This document shows positions 24,876-32,496 of a stretch of DNA of 64,000 nucleotides, piece by piece. How positions within the stretch are numbered: position 1 is the first letter of the stretch; every line of letters begins with the position of its first letter. The stretch lies in contig NC_013930.1 of NCBI RefSeq assembly GCF_000025545.1, forward strand, positions 124,001 through 188,000, in the 5' to 3' direction. The notes under the pieces were generated by a model. The model was given only the letters and a program-made list of their open reading frames with translations. It had not been told where the DNA came from and did not search any database. The stretch is from Thioalkalivibrio sp. K90mix (GTDB taxonomy: Bacteria > Pseudomonadota > Gammaproteobacteria > Ectothiorhodospirales > Ectothiorhodospiraceae). Made by a program: the position numbers and the translations under genes.

Positions 24876-26744
24876 ATGGACTGGTTCATCCTGTCACGTC
24901 TCGACCACGCAACTGGTCACTTTACACCTCACAAGATTCTTGCTTCCGGACCACATGAGGCGCGTGCTGCGCTGCTAAGAGAGGATCCTGAAACCACCAT
25001 TGGCGGTGTTGGTTGGATGGTGAATGGCGAGGTAAGGATCATTGAGGGCGAGATTCCCGATTCAGTTCGGGAGGCCGTAACGAGCTCGCTCCCGGTGGTG
25101 GCCGAGGAAGCCGAGCCGGAGAGGGTCGAACGAAACCGGATGCCGGCGGAACGATACGACGGGATGGAGACGCTATCGCAGGACCCGCTGGTGGTCTATC
25201 TCGATGAGTTTCTGGAGCCGGGGGAGTGTGAAGCGCTCATTCATCTGGCGCAGGGCCGCATGAAGCGTGCGCTGGTGTCGCTCGATGGGAGTAGCGGCGT
25301 GAGTCAGGGCCGGACGGGCTCCAACTGCTGGCTGCGCTATCAGGAAGAGCCGCTGGCGCGCCGCATCGGAGAGCGGGTCGCAAAACGGGTCGGATTCCCC
25401 TTGGAATACGCCGAGCCGCTTCAGGTTATTCACTACGGTCACGAGCAGGAATACCGACCTCATTACGATGCATACGATCTGGATACGCCGCGGGGACTGA
25501 GGTGTACACGGCAGGGCGGACAGCGAATGGTTACCGCATTGCTGTACCTCAATGAGGTCGAGGAAGGGGGTGCTACGGCATTTCCAAACGCCGGAGTCGA
25601 AGTCGCGCCCCGCAAGGGGAGGATCGCTATATTCAATAATGTCGGTGCTGACCCGGGTCGCCCACATCCACGCAGTTTGCATGGCGGCATGCCGGTGAAG
25701 AGCGGCGAAAAGTGGGCGGCCAGCATCTGGTTCCGCGCCCGCCCGGCGCACGAACGGCAACCCTGGTTCGATGACGTGGAGGACGCCAGCGCCCAGGTCC
25801 CCGAGGGCGAGGGTGGTCACTGGCCGGTAGTGGCGAGCAATCGGGCGCAAAGCATCCTTCAGCCTGCGCTGGAGAGGGCGGCGCCGATGCTGCCCCCGGA
25901 AGCTGGCGACGTAATGGTCGAATACTGTGTCGGCCCGGACAATCAGCGCGAGGAAAGTTCTGAAGCGGAGGCCTTCGGGCTTGTGGTGCGGGCGATGCCT
26001 TCGAGCATCACCAATGAAGCCGAGAACAAGAAGAACGTCGTGCGCAAAATGAAGGAGGCCGGGCACGCGGAGCGCATCCCGCTCTCTTGTGATTCGATCA
26101 GCGACGCGATGGGGCTTCCGGGGGCTCGCGACGCCGTGTGGTTTGTCCGTCCATCGTTTGGGAGTGCGGGACGGGGTACGCATTGCGTGCGGGGGGCGAG
26201 CCTGCGGGGGGCGAGCCTGCATCCCCAGCAGTTCTTGCAGCTGGCGGAGGAAAGTCTACTTCTCATCAGAGGGCGAAAGTTTCTCACGCGTGCATTCGTT
26301 CTGGTCTGGGGCGGGGCGGCCTACCTGTTTGATGAGGGGTATGTGCTGATGCATGGGGCTCAGTACCAGGTCGGGAGCACCAATGCGGCCACGCAGATGG
26401 ATCACCGCAATGCGCATGACCCGTCAGGTCCGCTGGTCCAGGAAGTGTTCCATGAGGTAGCGCAGCTGAAGGACTCTCACTGGGAGGATCTGTCGGCTGC
26501 GGTTACGGCCGTAGTGGAGGCATTCCCGGGGCTGGCCGAAAATTCATCGGCGACCACGTTTGCGGTGCTCGGGGTGGATGCGCTGTTCCGCGAGAATGGG
26601 CACGCGCTGATCCTCGATATCAGCACAATGCCGAATTTCGTGCAGCAGCCAGCAATCAACGACCGGGTCACGATCCCGTTGTGGGTATCGATTTTCGAGA
26701 TGCTGGCGGGCACGGGAAGCCAGCGATTTAAACGCATCACTTGA
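24876..26744 (+). CDS. Prolyl-4-hydroxylase (2OG-Fe) fused to TTL-like ATP-grasp ligase
   Basis: 622 residues; GGAAGGGGAAG precedes the ATG. Residues 1-90 are an undescribed N-terminal module. Residues about 105-290 form a prolyl 4-hydroxylase type 2-oxoglutarate/Fe(II) dioxygenase. Iron ligands H196 and D198 lie in RPHYDAYD and H269 in SLHGGMPV. The 2OG-binding K279 lies in SGEKWAASIWFRAR. Residues about 330-620 resemble tubulin-tyrosine-ligase ATP-grasp enzymes: FVRPSFGSAGRGTH (423-436, phosphate-binding loop), KFLTRAFVLVWGGAAYLFDEGYV, then FAVLGVDALFRENGHALILDIS with D581 at the metal site. P4H domains hydroxylate prolyl residues; TTL-like enzymes ligate amino acids to a terminal or side-chain carboxylate. 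The pair in one chain predicts sequential peptide or protein modification. The substrate is unknown. Confidence 0.8.
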   Translation: MDWFILSRLDHATGHFTPHKILASGPHEARAALLREDPETTIGGVGWMVNGEVRIIEGEIPDSVREAVTSSLPVVAEEAEPERVERNRMPAERYDGMETLSQDPLVVYLDEFLEPGECEALIHLAQGRMKRALVSLDGSSGVSQGRTGSNCWLRYQEEPLARRIGERVAKRVGFPLEYAEPLQVIHYGHEQEYRPHYDAYDLDTPRGLRCTRQGGQRMVTALLYLNEVEEGGATAFPNAGVEVAPRKGRIAIFNNVGADPGRPHPRSLHGGMPVKSGEKWAASIWFRARPAHERQPWFDDVEDASAQVPEGEGGHWPVVASNRAQSILQPALERAAPMLPPEAGDVMVEYCVGPDNQREESSEAEAFGLVVRAMPSSITNEAENKKNVVRKMKEAGHAERIPLSCDSISDAMGLPGARDAVWFVRPSFGSAGRGTHCVRGASLRGASLHPQQFLQLAEESLLLIRGRKFLTRAFVLVWGGAAYLFDEGYVLMHGAQYQVGSTNAATQMDHRNAHDPSGPLVQEVFHEVAQLKDSHWEDLSAAVTAVVEAFPGLAENSSATTFAVLGVDALFRENGHALILDISTMPNFVQQPAINDRVTIPLWVSIFEMLAGTGSQRFKRIT

Positions 26745-26831
26745 ACGACCGGAGGGGGCGGCGATAGCCTCGATGAATAGAATTCCCCGGCCAAGGGTGA
26801 CTGGCTTCGGTCTTTAGTTCTGGACCGGAAA

Positions 26832-26854
26832 GTGCGCCGCCCCGGCGCACCTTT
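26832..26854. terminator. GC-rich hairpin after the P4H-TTL gene
   Basis: GTGCGCCG-CCC-CGGCGCAC 8-bp stem followed by CTTTACT. A plausible weak terminator 90 bp past the stop. The rest of the 287-bp gap to 27032 holds nothing recognisable. Confidence 0.5.
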
Positions 26855-27031
26855 ACTGCCAACGTCTTCGACGGGCGATGGCACTACGCAACGGCATTGC
26901 GTTCGCTTGATGCCGATGCGTCGCTTCCTGCTGGGCATGGCGCCCGGAGCAGGAAGAATTCTGCTTTTTCCAGCGGCACTTTCGGGCTGTTAGGAGACGG
27001 CCTATGTGGGCCGCTACCTGGAGAAAGCACC

Positions 27032-27349
27032 ATGTTGAACCTTACCCCTCATGCAATCGTTTTGCGCACCGAAGACGGTGCTGAACGAGTTATTCCTCCT
27101 TCGGGTGTGACAGTCCATGTAGAGCTCGAGGACAGGGTTGTCGGACGGAAGCACGGTGTACCCGTGATTGAGCGCCACCCCATTCGGGTGGAGGGCCTTC
27201 CAGACGATGAGCACCCTTGTCTTGTGCCGGCGCATGTGCTGTCCGCGGTCCCAGGCCGCGCGGGAGTTTATGCCCCGGATACAGGCCATACAGCCATTCG
27301 TGACGAGCAAGGGCGGCTGCGGGCGGTAACACGCCTGCTGCAAGCCTGA
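27032..27349 (+). CDS. Hypothetical protein, LTPHAIVL type
   Basis: 105 residues from an ATG with GGAGAAAG upstream. It begins MLNLTPHAIVLRTEDGAERVIPPSGVTVHV, a beginning I associate with small phage and plasmid proteins of unknown function. Mixed strands, no membrane segment. First of a set of small co-oriented genes. Confidence 0.55.
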   Translation: MLNLTPHAIVLRTEDGAERVIPPSGVTVHVELEDRVVGRKHGVPVIERHPIRVEGLPDDEHPCLVPAHVLSAVPGRAGVYAPDTGHTAIRDEQGRLRAVTRLLQA

Positions 27350-27377
27350 TCAGCCAATCAACGAGAGGAGAATGACC

Positions 27378-27644
27378 ATGTATCAGGTGACGATCACCCG
27401 AGATGGAGAACTGGATGTGAAGGTCGTGGAAGACACCACGACCGCAGCCGAAGCGTGGGACAAGGCATCGGAGTACCTGATGCAGCGTTACCGCGCCGCT
27501 TCGTCGCGTTGCCGGGCTGTTTGCAAGGGCCTTAGCTCGAACGGCGTCGGCATCATTCAGGATGTAGAAACCCACCGTGTACTGGAAACGGTAAAGATCC
27601 GGTTGAACCCGGAAACGCGTCTCACGGCGCCCCGCCTAGCGTGA
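27378..27644 (+). CDS. Small hypothetical protein
   Basis: 88 residues. GAGAGGAG at 27363-27370 favours ATG 27378 over ATG 27372. Alternating strand and helix texture (YQVTITRDGELDVKVVED); two cysteines in SRCRAVCKG. Not recognised. Confidence 0.5.
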   Translation: MYQVTITRDGELDVKVVEDTTTAAEAWDKASEYLMQRYRAASSRCRAVCKGLSSNGVGIIQDVETHRVLETVKIRLNPETRLTAPRLA

Positions 27645-27882
27645 CTGAGTGGGGCGACCTGGATCCATACCCGCCGAACGAAAGGGGTGTCGCTCACTCA
27701 CACCCCCCGGTCGGCAAGGGGTGTGCTTTCAGGAGATCGCCATGACGACCTTCGTGCATTGTGTGGTTCCGGCCGCCTAGCGGTTAGTAATTCCCAGCGA
27801 ACACACAGCCAGAAAAGCAAACGCCCCGGGGCACCCCCCCCAAAACGGGTGCCCTATAGGGGCCTATTGAGTGGAGTAGCTC

Positions 27883-28119
27883 ATGTTGAAAATGACCGTA
27901 CCCAAGGGGATTGCTGTGATCCTTTCCCGTGAAGCCGGAATGGCCTACCGATCCGGGCTCAAGGTTGCCCTCGAGTATTTCGAGACGGCCATGGGCAGCC
28001 GAGGGTTCCGTCTGATCGCCGCTAATCCGGCATGGTTGGAGAAGCAGCCGCCCGAAACGCAGTCCAGGTTTCAGGGGGAGAAACTTCGGCCGACGAAGAA
28101 ATCGACAGTGATCCGTTGA
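27883..28119 (+). CDS. Small hypothetical protein
   Basis: 78 residues, basic C-terminus. MLKMTVPKGIAVILSREAGMAYRSGLKVALEYFETAMGSRGFRL is protein-like; no family recognised. A G/C-rich stretch upstream (27645-27882) holds an AGGAG followed by a 12-codon open frame at 27742 that could be a leader, but this is unsupported. Confidence 0.45.
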   Translation: MLKMTVPKGIAVILSREAGMAYRSGLKVALEYFETAMGSRGFRLIAANPAWLEKQPPETQSRFQGEKLRPTKKSTVIR

Positions 28120-28276
28120 TCCGGAAGATAGGATTTCCGGGGTTAGCCGGGACCGAGCAATCTCTCCTCGAGAATAAGAGGGCAGTTCAGGGGTCTGCAA
28201 TAAAGCCTCATCCATACCCCCATCAGGCCCGAGGGCGGATGCGGGATGGTCCACCTTCCATAGAAGGAGCTATGCC

Positions 28277-28453
28277 ATGCGGAACTATGTGACCGGAATT
28301 TTTCACATCATCACGAAGGCAGTGAATTCCCTTGAGAATTACTGCGACCATCTCAGCGAGCAGATCGACGAGTCGGAGATGCAGAAAAAGAAGGCACCAG
28401 TTCAGAAAGAGGTTTTTGATCCACGTCGCGATTATTTCTACGACTCGGACTAA
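28277..28453 (+). CDS. Small protein, 58 residues
   Basis: ATG preceded by AGAAGGA 8 nt upstream; reads MRNYVTGIFHIITKAVNSLENYCDHLSEQ...VFDPRRDYFYDSD and stops just before a strong terminator. Amphipathic N-terminal helix and an acidic-aromatic tail. Ribosome site, protein-like text and terminator support a real gene; function unknown. Confidence 0.6.
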   Translation: MRNYVTGIFHIITKAVNSLENYCDHLSEQIDESEMQKKKAPVQKEVFDPRRDYFYDSD

Positions 28454-28465
28454 CCACTCCCAACG

Positions 28466-28496
28466 CCCGGAACCGAAAGGTTCCGGGTTTTTTTTT
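28466..28496 (+). terminator. Strong intrinsic terminator
   Basis: CCCGGAACC-GAAA-GGTTCCGGG with nine T. Ends the small-gene set. Confidence 0.93.
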
Positions 28497-28561
28497 GCGA
28501 AATTGACGTATGTCGGTCCGCCGGTAGCCTTGGCGGACATGAGAACAACCAAGGAAGGGGT

Positions 28562-29185
28562 ATGGCGAATACACAGGGCAATGCGACGCTGGATGAAACG
28601 CTGGACCGGCTCGAATCCCGGCTGGACCGAATGGCCCGTCAGACCCGATTTGCGGGAGCGGGTTGGCTTGAGCGTCTACTGGGGCGCCGCCACGCACGCT
28701 TCCGGCCACAGGAATCGGAAGCCGGCGCCCGCACGATAGCGGTGCAGACCGATACCAACCGGCCGCGCATTGAGCGATCGCAGCGAGTCCTGATCAAGAT
28801 ACGGGAGATCCTGAAGAAAACGGGACCTGGGCCCGCGATCAAGTATCTGCGCAAGGTGGATCCCTACGTCTTTGAGGAGCTGGTACTGACCATATTCGAG
28901 GAGAAGGGCTACAGGGTGGAGCGATCGGCGCGCTACAGCGGCGACGGCGGGGTGGATGGTCGTATCCAGATGCAAGGAGTCTGGTGGAACGTCCAGTCCA
29001 AGCGGTACTCCAGCGCCATCGATCCGGCGGACGTGCAGGCGTTTGCGGACCTGTGCGAGCAGCAGCAGGTGCCTGGGTTGTTCGTTCACTCGGGTAGAAC
29101 CGGGGGAAAGTCCGCCGGCATTGCGCGGAGATCCAGAATCCAGATCCTCTCGGGAGAGGATCTGATTCGGAAGATAGGCCTCTAG
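28562..29185 (+). CDS. Mrr-like restriction endonuclease-fold protein
   Basis: 207 residues; AAGGAAGGGG precedes the ATG. Residues 1-85 are a charged helical N-terminus. The C-terminal half is an Mrr_cat/PD-(D/E)xK nuclease: YVFEELVLTIFEEKGYRVERS, GDGGVDGRIQ with the catalytic Asp, and WNVQSKRY supplying the Q-x-K. Full-length Mrr has an N-terminal winged helix; here that part is not recognisable. It could cleave modified DNA or act in plasmid competition. The gene is transcribed alone and converges on the PFL_4669-family gene. Confidence 0.8.
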   Translation: MANTQGNATLDETLDRLESRLDRMARQTRFAGAGWLERLLGRRHARFRPQESEAGARTIAVQTDTNRPRIERSQRVLIKIREILKKTGPGPAIKYLRKVDPYVFEELVLTIFEEKGYRVERSARYSGDGGVDGRIQMQGVWWNVQSKRYSSAIDPADVQAFADLCEQQQVPGLFVHSGRTGGKSAGIARRSRIQILSGEDLIRKIGL

Positions 29186-29922
29186 GCGGCGGACTCGGTG
29201 GGCAGGGCTTTGCCGTCTTCGTCGACGATCACAGGGCCGAACCAGGCGCTCGATGGATCCAGCTCGAGGATCCGCGCTGGAACGTCACCCAAGCGCTGGA
29301 TGGCCTCTTTGGTCGTATCCGTTTGGGCATGGTAGTCATCGAGGTTCACCGGGAAGTGGTGGTAGCGCATACAGGAACGAAGCGCCTTTCGGGCCAGCTT
29401 GCGAAACCGCTTGTACTCGACCTGGAAGGTATCGTTCGAGATCTCGCCGGCGGAGCGCAGAAACAGCATCGCCGATTCCAGAAGGTCCACATCCCGGACC
29501 AGATCGGCCGCATCCCAGCCAATGCCGGTCTTGATCTTGAGCTCAAAGGTCTCGTGCGGGTCGGGGCGCGGGAAGTTTTCGAGGTCGAACCCCTGGTCCT
29601 TCAGCTGTTCCTCTGTCCGGTCCAGTGCGTCACCGACGGTGTTGTGGATTTCCTCCAGGCTGGCGCGGGCTTTCTGAAGCCAGTAGAAAGCAAAGGGGTT
29701 GGATCGACTGACGTCAGCCCAGACGTCGCGCATCTTGGACTCGAACATCGTCAGCCCGATGATCGCGTGGCGGACGATTCGGCCATCCTCATTGCGTTCG
29801 GCATTGCGTCCGTTGACCAGCATCCGGCCGGTGTGGGTGTAGGCCTCGAATTCGTACATGCGATGCAGACTGAGGCGGCCCATCGGGCTGTCGACGCTGG
29901 AGACATCGTAATCGTCGGGCAT
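29182..29922 (-). CDS. PFL_4669/AcaB-family protein
   Basis: 246 residues from an ATG with AAAGGAG upstream; the longer open frame beyond it is not coding. Signature text LSLHRMYEFEAYTHTGRMLVNGRN...RHAIIGLTMFESKMRDVWADVSRSNPFAFYWLQKARASLEEI matches the DUF1845 family of integrating conjugative elements, also named after the IncA/C regulator AcaB. Members occur with MobH-type transfer systems, and AcaB acts in transfer-gene activation in IncA/C plasmids. A role as transfer regulator here is inferred from family and context. The 3' end overlaps the Mrr-like gene by 4 bp. Confidence 0.75.
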   Translation of the reverse strand: MPDDYDVSSVDSPMGRLSLHRMYEFEAYTHTGRMLVNGRNAERNEDGRIVRHAIIGLTMFESKMRDVWADVSRSNPFAFYWLQKARASLEEIHNTVGDALDRTEEQLKDQGFDLENFPRPDPHETFELKIKTGIGWDAADLVRDVDLLESAMLFLRSAGEISNDTFQVEYKRFRKLARKALRSCMRYHHFPVNLDDYHAQTDTTKEAIQRLGDVPARILELDPSSAWFGPVIVDEDGKALPTESAA

Positions 29923-29986
29923 AATCAAGACTCCTTTCTTACAAGCTGGCGGTGAGCCAGCGTTGGGTGTATGCGCAGGAGGCGCA

Positions 29987-30580
29987 ATGGGCAAGGTAAC
30001 GCAGACCGGGGCACAGACTCCAAACTCGTTTGAGGGTGGCACCGCGGAGAGCGCGGCGACCCCGGGCCGTCCGTTGTGGTGCAGGGCACTCCTGAAGGCC
30101 GCTAGGGTGCAGGTCGAATATCGTCCGTCGACGCTGCGCGCTCTGTATGAACCTGGCCCGCTCATTGTTACCTGCAATCACCAGTCCTACGTTGATGGCC
30201 CGATAATCGCGCTGGCTTCCCCGGTGCCGATGGTATTCGGGGTCGACCCCGAGTTTGCCGAGACGGACCCCGCGAGCTCAACAGCGCTGCGATGGATGGA
30301 AGCGGCGGGGCTCGGGCGCGTGGTCCCGGTCTCCAGCACCAAGCCGATCGGCCTGCGCGAGCTGGTGAAAGTCCTGGAGAAGGGGGGGCGGGTGATGATC
30401 TTCCCGGAGGGCGGGATCGCGCCCGACGGACAGACAAGCGCCGAATATCCCGGAGTTCAGTGGATGCAGCGGCGCACGGGGGCCCGCCATATCCGTCTGG
30501 CGATTGAAGGTGCGTATCAAAGCCGGGTAGCGGGGAAGGCAGGGACACGATGGCGGCCGCCGATCAGGCTACGCTTCTGA
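29987..30580 (+). CDS. PlsC/Aas-like lysophospholipid acyltransferase
   Basis: 197 residues from an ATG with AGGAGG upstream. The acyltransferase motifs are clear: NHQSYVDGP (the NHxxxxD box at about 77-83) and FPEGGIAPDG. The wider pattern (VPMVFGVDPEFAE, RWMEAAGLGRVVPVSSTKPIGLRELVKVLEKGGRVMIFPEGG, IRLAIEGAYQSR) resembles the N-terminal acyltransferase half of Aas more than PlsC. There is no acyl-ACP synthetase half and no obvious membrane helix. Expected to reacylate lysophospholipids. Why a conjugative plasmid carries it is unclear; membrane repair after pilus passage is a guess. Confidence 0.8.
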   Translation: MGKVTQTGAQTPNSFEGGTAESAATPGRPLWCRALLKAARVQVEYRPSTLRALYEPGPLIVTCNHQSYVDGPIIALASPVPMVFGVDPEFAETDPASSTALRWMEAAGLGRVVPVSSTKPIGLRELVKVLEKGGRVMIFPEGGIAPDGQTSAEYPGVQWMQRRTGARHIRLAIEGAYQSRVAGKAGTRWRPPIRLRF

Positions 30581-30810
30581 GCGAAAAACGACCTTTGCAC
30601 GCAGGCGCGGGGATGTGGTGGACTGAAGGTGATGACACCCCCCTCTGGGTATATTGAGGCAAGGAAGCGACTTGTAAAAATCGTTCAACAACCCACGAGA
30701 CCCTGCGCGGTTTTGTCGGTTGTTCGCTGTCGAAGTCTTCGCGACCTCGACCATTCCTCACCGGGGCATTCGATTCCCGTGAGGATCGCATGCCCCTCTT
30801 TGACAGGAGT

Positions 30811-30924
30811 ATGCGCATGCCTCTCTCAAGCGATGTACGAAACCTCACCGTTCGTGAATTCATCAAACGGCACGGATTTCGTCAGCTACGCTTTGATCAG
30901 TCCCTGGGTCTGATCTGGGCCTGA
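30811..30924 (+). CDS. Possible small basic peptide, 37 residues
   Basis: ATG 30811 (or 30817) after AGGAG; reads MRMPLSSDVRNLTVREFIKRHGFRQLRFDQSLGLIWA. Protein-like with a ribosome site, followed by a stem-loop. Could be a leader peptide for the downstream gene. Confidence 0.4.
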   Translation: MRMPLSSDVRNLTVREFIKRHGFRQLRFDQSLGLIWA

Positions 30925-30942
30925 GTTCTTTCCATCATTTTT

Positions 30943-30970
30943 CCCATCCGGGACACCACTCCCGGATGGG
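30943..30970 (+). terminator. Stem-loop ahead of a small gene
   Basis: Perfect 11-bp stem CCCATCCGGGA / TCCCGGATGGG, 6-nt loop, no T-run immediately after. Lies 20 bp before the ribosome site of the next gene, so attenuation or RNA-based control is as likely as termination. Confidence 0.5.
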
Positions 30971-31002
30971 GCTGGTGTCTCTCTTTATTAAGGAGATTCA
31001 CC

Positions 31003-31191
31003 ATGCAGATCGAAATGCTGAAAGACAATCTGGAAACCTTCAACGAGCTGGATGAGTCCGCCTGGCTGCTTCAGGGTGAGATCTTGGGGATCATCACCGT
31101 TGACCACCTGAACGACGAAGAGCTCGAAATCACCGAGGGTTCATTCAAGGCCCGCGTCGGCCAGATGCTGAAAAACCACGGATACCGATAA
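31003..31191 (+). CDS. Small acidic hypothetical protein
   Basis: 62 residues; AAGGAGA lies 7 nt before the ATG. Acidic (MQIEMLKDNLETFNELDESAWLLQGEILGIITVDHLNDEELEITEG) with a short basic end. Not CsrA-like and not otherwise recognised. Confidence 0.55.
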   Translation: MQIEMLKDNLETFNELDESAWLLQGEILGIITVDHLNDEELEITEGSFKARVGQMLKNHGYR

Positions 31192-31459
31192 TATCCATGC
31201 CCGCAGTTCAGTGGGGTTGAAGTCACCTTTGGTGGCTTCTCCCGGGGGGCCGTCGTCGGCCCTCCGGGAGAGGTCATCCCCATCAGCACCACCTCTCCCT
31301 TCTCTCCCCTGGGTATTCGCCCAATCCCCTCCAAACTTCGAGCGCGAAACGCCAGTTTCGCGGGCGCGAAAAGAATTCGCGCAATCGGGGTGCATCCTGT
31401 AGGTTCAAACTGGCAGCAAGTGTAATTCGAGGCCGCAGAACCGAGACCAAGGAGGGTTT
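31192..31459. promoter_or_regulatory. Hairpin-rich intergenic region before the traB-kinase operon
   Basis: Contains a strong stem-loop at 31238-31271 (TCTCCCGG / CCGGGAGA with inner GC pairing) and two adjacent inverted repeats, CGCGAAAC-GCCA-GTTTCGCG (31343-31362) and GCGCGAA-AAGAA-TTCGCGC (31364-31382). No gene seen. It must hold the promoter for the operon starting at 31460; the paired repeats could be an operator or part of an oriT. Confidence 0.45.
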
Positions 31460-32437
31460 ATGCCCGAGATCCTGAAGCCGTTACAAGCAATTCGACGCCG
31501 ACTACAGAAAGCGGCGCGCTCCGCCGACCGACTGGTCCGAGATCCGCGTTTCAAGGATCTCTACCATGCGCCGGAGAAGAACGAAGACCTCCATCTCGAC
31601 CTGGTCCTGATGGGGACGCGAGCGATGGTGGTATCGCCCGCCAAGGTTATCAACAAGGGTCGCTGGGTGGTACCGGCCTGGACGCCCAGCCTCCAGAGTG
31701 ATTTCGCGACACTGGATGGAGTCCAGGAGGTGTGGCTGGTGTTGCATCGGTCTGATACCGAGTCTGAATCCGAGTGGTTCGCGTTGCGCCCGGACAAGGA
31801 CATCTATTTCGTGTTCGAGGAAGACCGGGACAGTGCATACATCTACCAGATGGTTGGAGATCCGGAGCCGGCCGACCAGAGCCGTAGTGAGGCGACGGGG
31901 GAAACCTTCCAGTTGAACATGCGCCACTTTCTCGAGAATGCGGAGGTGGAGCACCTGGTGGCGTTTGCCCAGAGTCAATGGGGTCGCCGCGGGCTGTACC
32001 CGGAGACGCGCGAGATCCTCCGTGAGATGTACGGGGAGCAGGCACGCTCAATTTGGGACATCGATGACGCGCAGGGCGAGTCCGTGACGTTGGAGTCCAA
32101 CCCGGAGCAAATCCTGCTCTGGCTTGGTCGTCACCGGCCGTTTGCGTTCGCAGTGACGATCCTGGTGCCCTACGTCAACGAGCACCATCCGTTGGGGATC
32201 AACGTAGAAATGGACCAGTGGCTGCGAATGGCGATCGAAATCGTGGATCCGGAGCTCGATGTGCAGAAACGCCAGAACGACCGGGTCGATGCGGTGGTTC
32301 GAGAGCTGCTGAAGAAGATCCCGGATGAGAAGATCGACCCGAAAGGTATCGAGGGCGAGGGCTCTGATGTCATATCGCTGGCGGAGCGCCGTCAGCGTGA
32401 CGCCCAAGCGAAAAAGGATTCTGTGTCCGGCGAATAG
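31460..32437 (+). CDS. Hypothetical protein of the traB-kinase operon
   Basis: 325 residues; AAGGAGGG precedes the ATG. Soluble, acidic, no signal. N-terminal basic helix (LQAIRRRLQKAARSADRLVRD) then mixed alpha/beta. The C-terminal Lys-rich end contains SLAERRQRDAQAKKD. No known family. First gene of a unit leading to the two-component system, so a regulatory or transfer-related role is possible. Confidence 0.65.
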   Translation: MPEILKPLQAIRRRLQKAARSADRLVRDPRFKDLYHAPEKNEDLHLDLVLMGTRAMVVSPAKVINKGRWVVPAWTPSLQSDFATLDGVQEVWLVLHRSDTESESEWFALRPDKDIYFVFEEDRDSAYIYQMVGDPEPADQSRSEATGETFQLNMRHFLENAEVEHLVAFAQSQWGRRGLYPETREILREMYGEQARSIWDIDDAQGESVTLESNPEQILLWLGRHRPFAFAVTILVPYVNEHHPLGINVEMDQWLRMAIEIVDPELDVQKRQNDRVDAVVRELLKKIPDEKIDPKGIEGEGSDVISLAERRQRDAQAKKDSVSGE

Positions 32438-32496
32438 TCACAGCGAGGGTGTGGGGCCGCTGAGGCACAGAGGTAATCGACAGGGAGGTCAATACG

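Noticed and set aside
27742-27780. 12-codon leader peptide after AGGAG
   Set aside because: Too short to judge; no downstream attenuator structure recognised.
29923-30177. N-terminal extension of the PFL_4669-family protein
   Set aside because: The ribosome site fits ATG 29922; upstream residues are unlike the family and overlap the divergent gene.
30629-30913. 94-codon open frame after the acyltransferase
   Set aside because: Overlaps a better small ORF with a ribosome site and has non-native composition.
31003-31191. CsrA homologue that would complete the Csr circuit
   Set aside because: Sequence is acidic and lacks the CsrA start MLILTRR-type pattern; no other csrA-like ORF was seen in the window.
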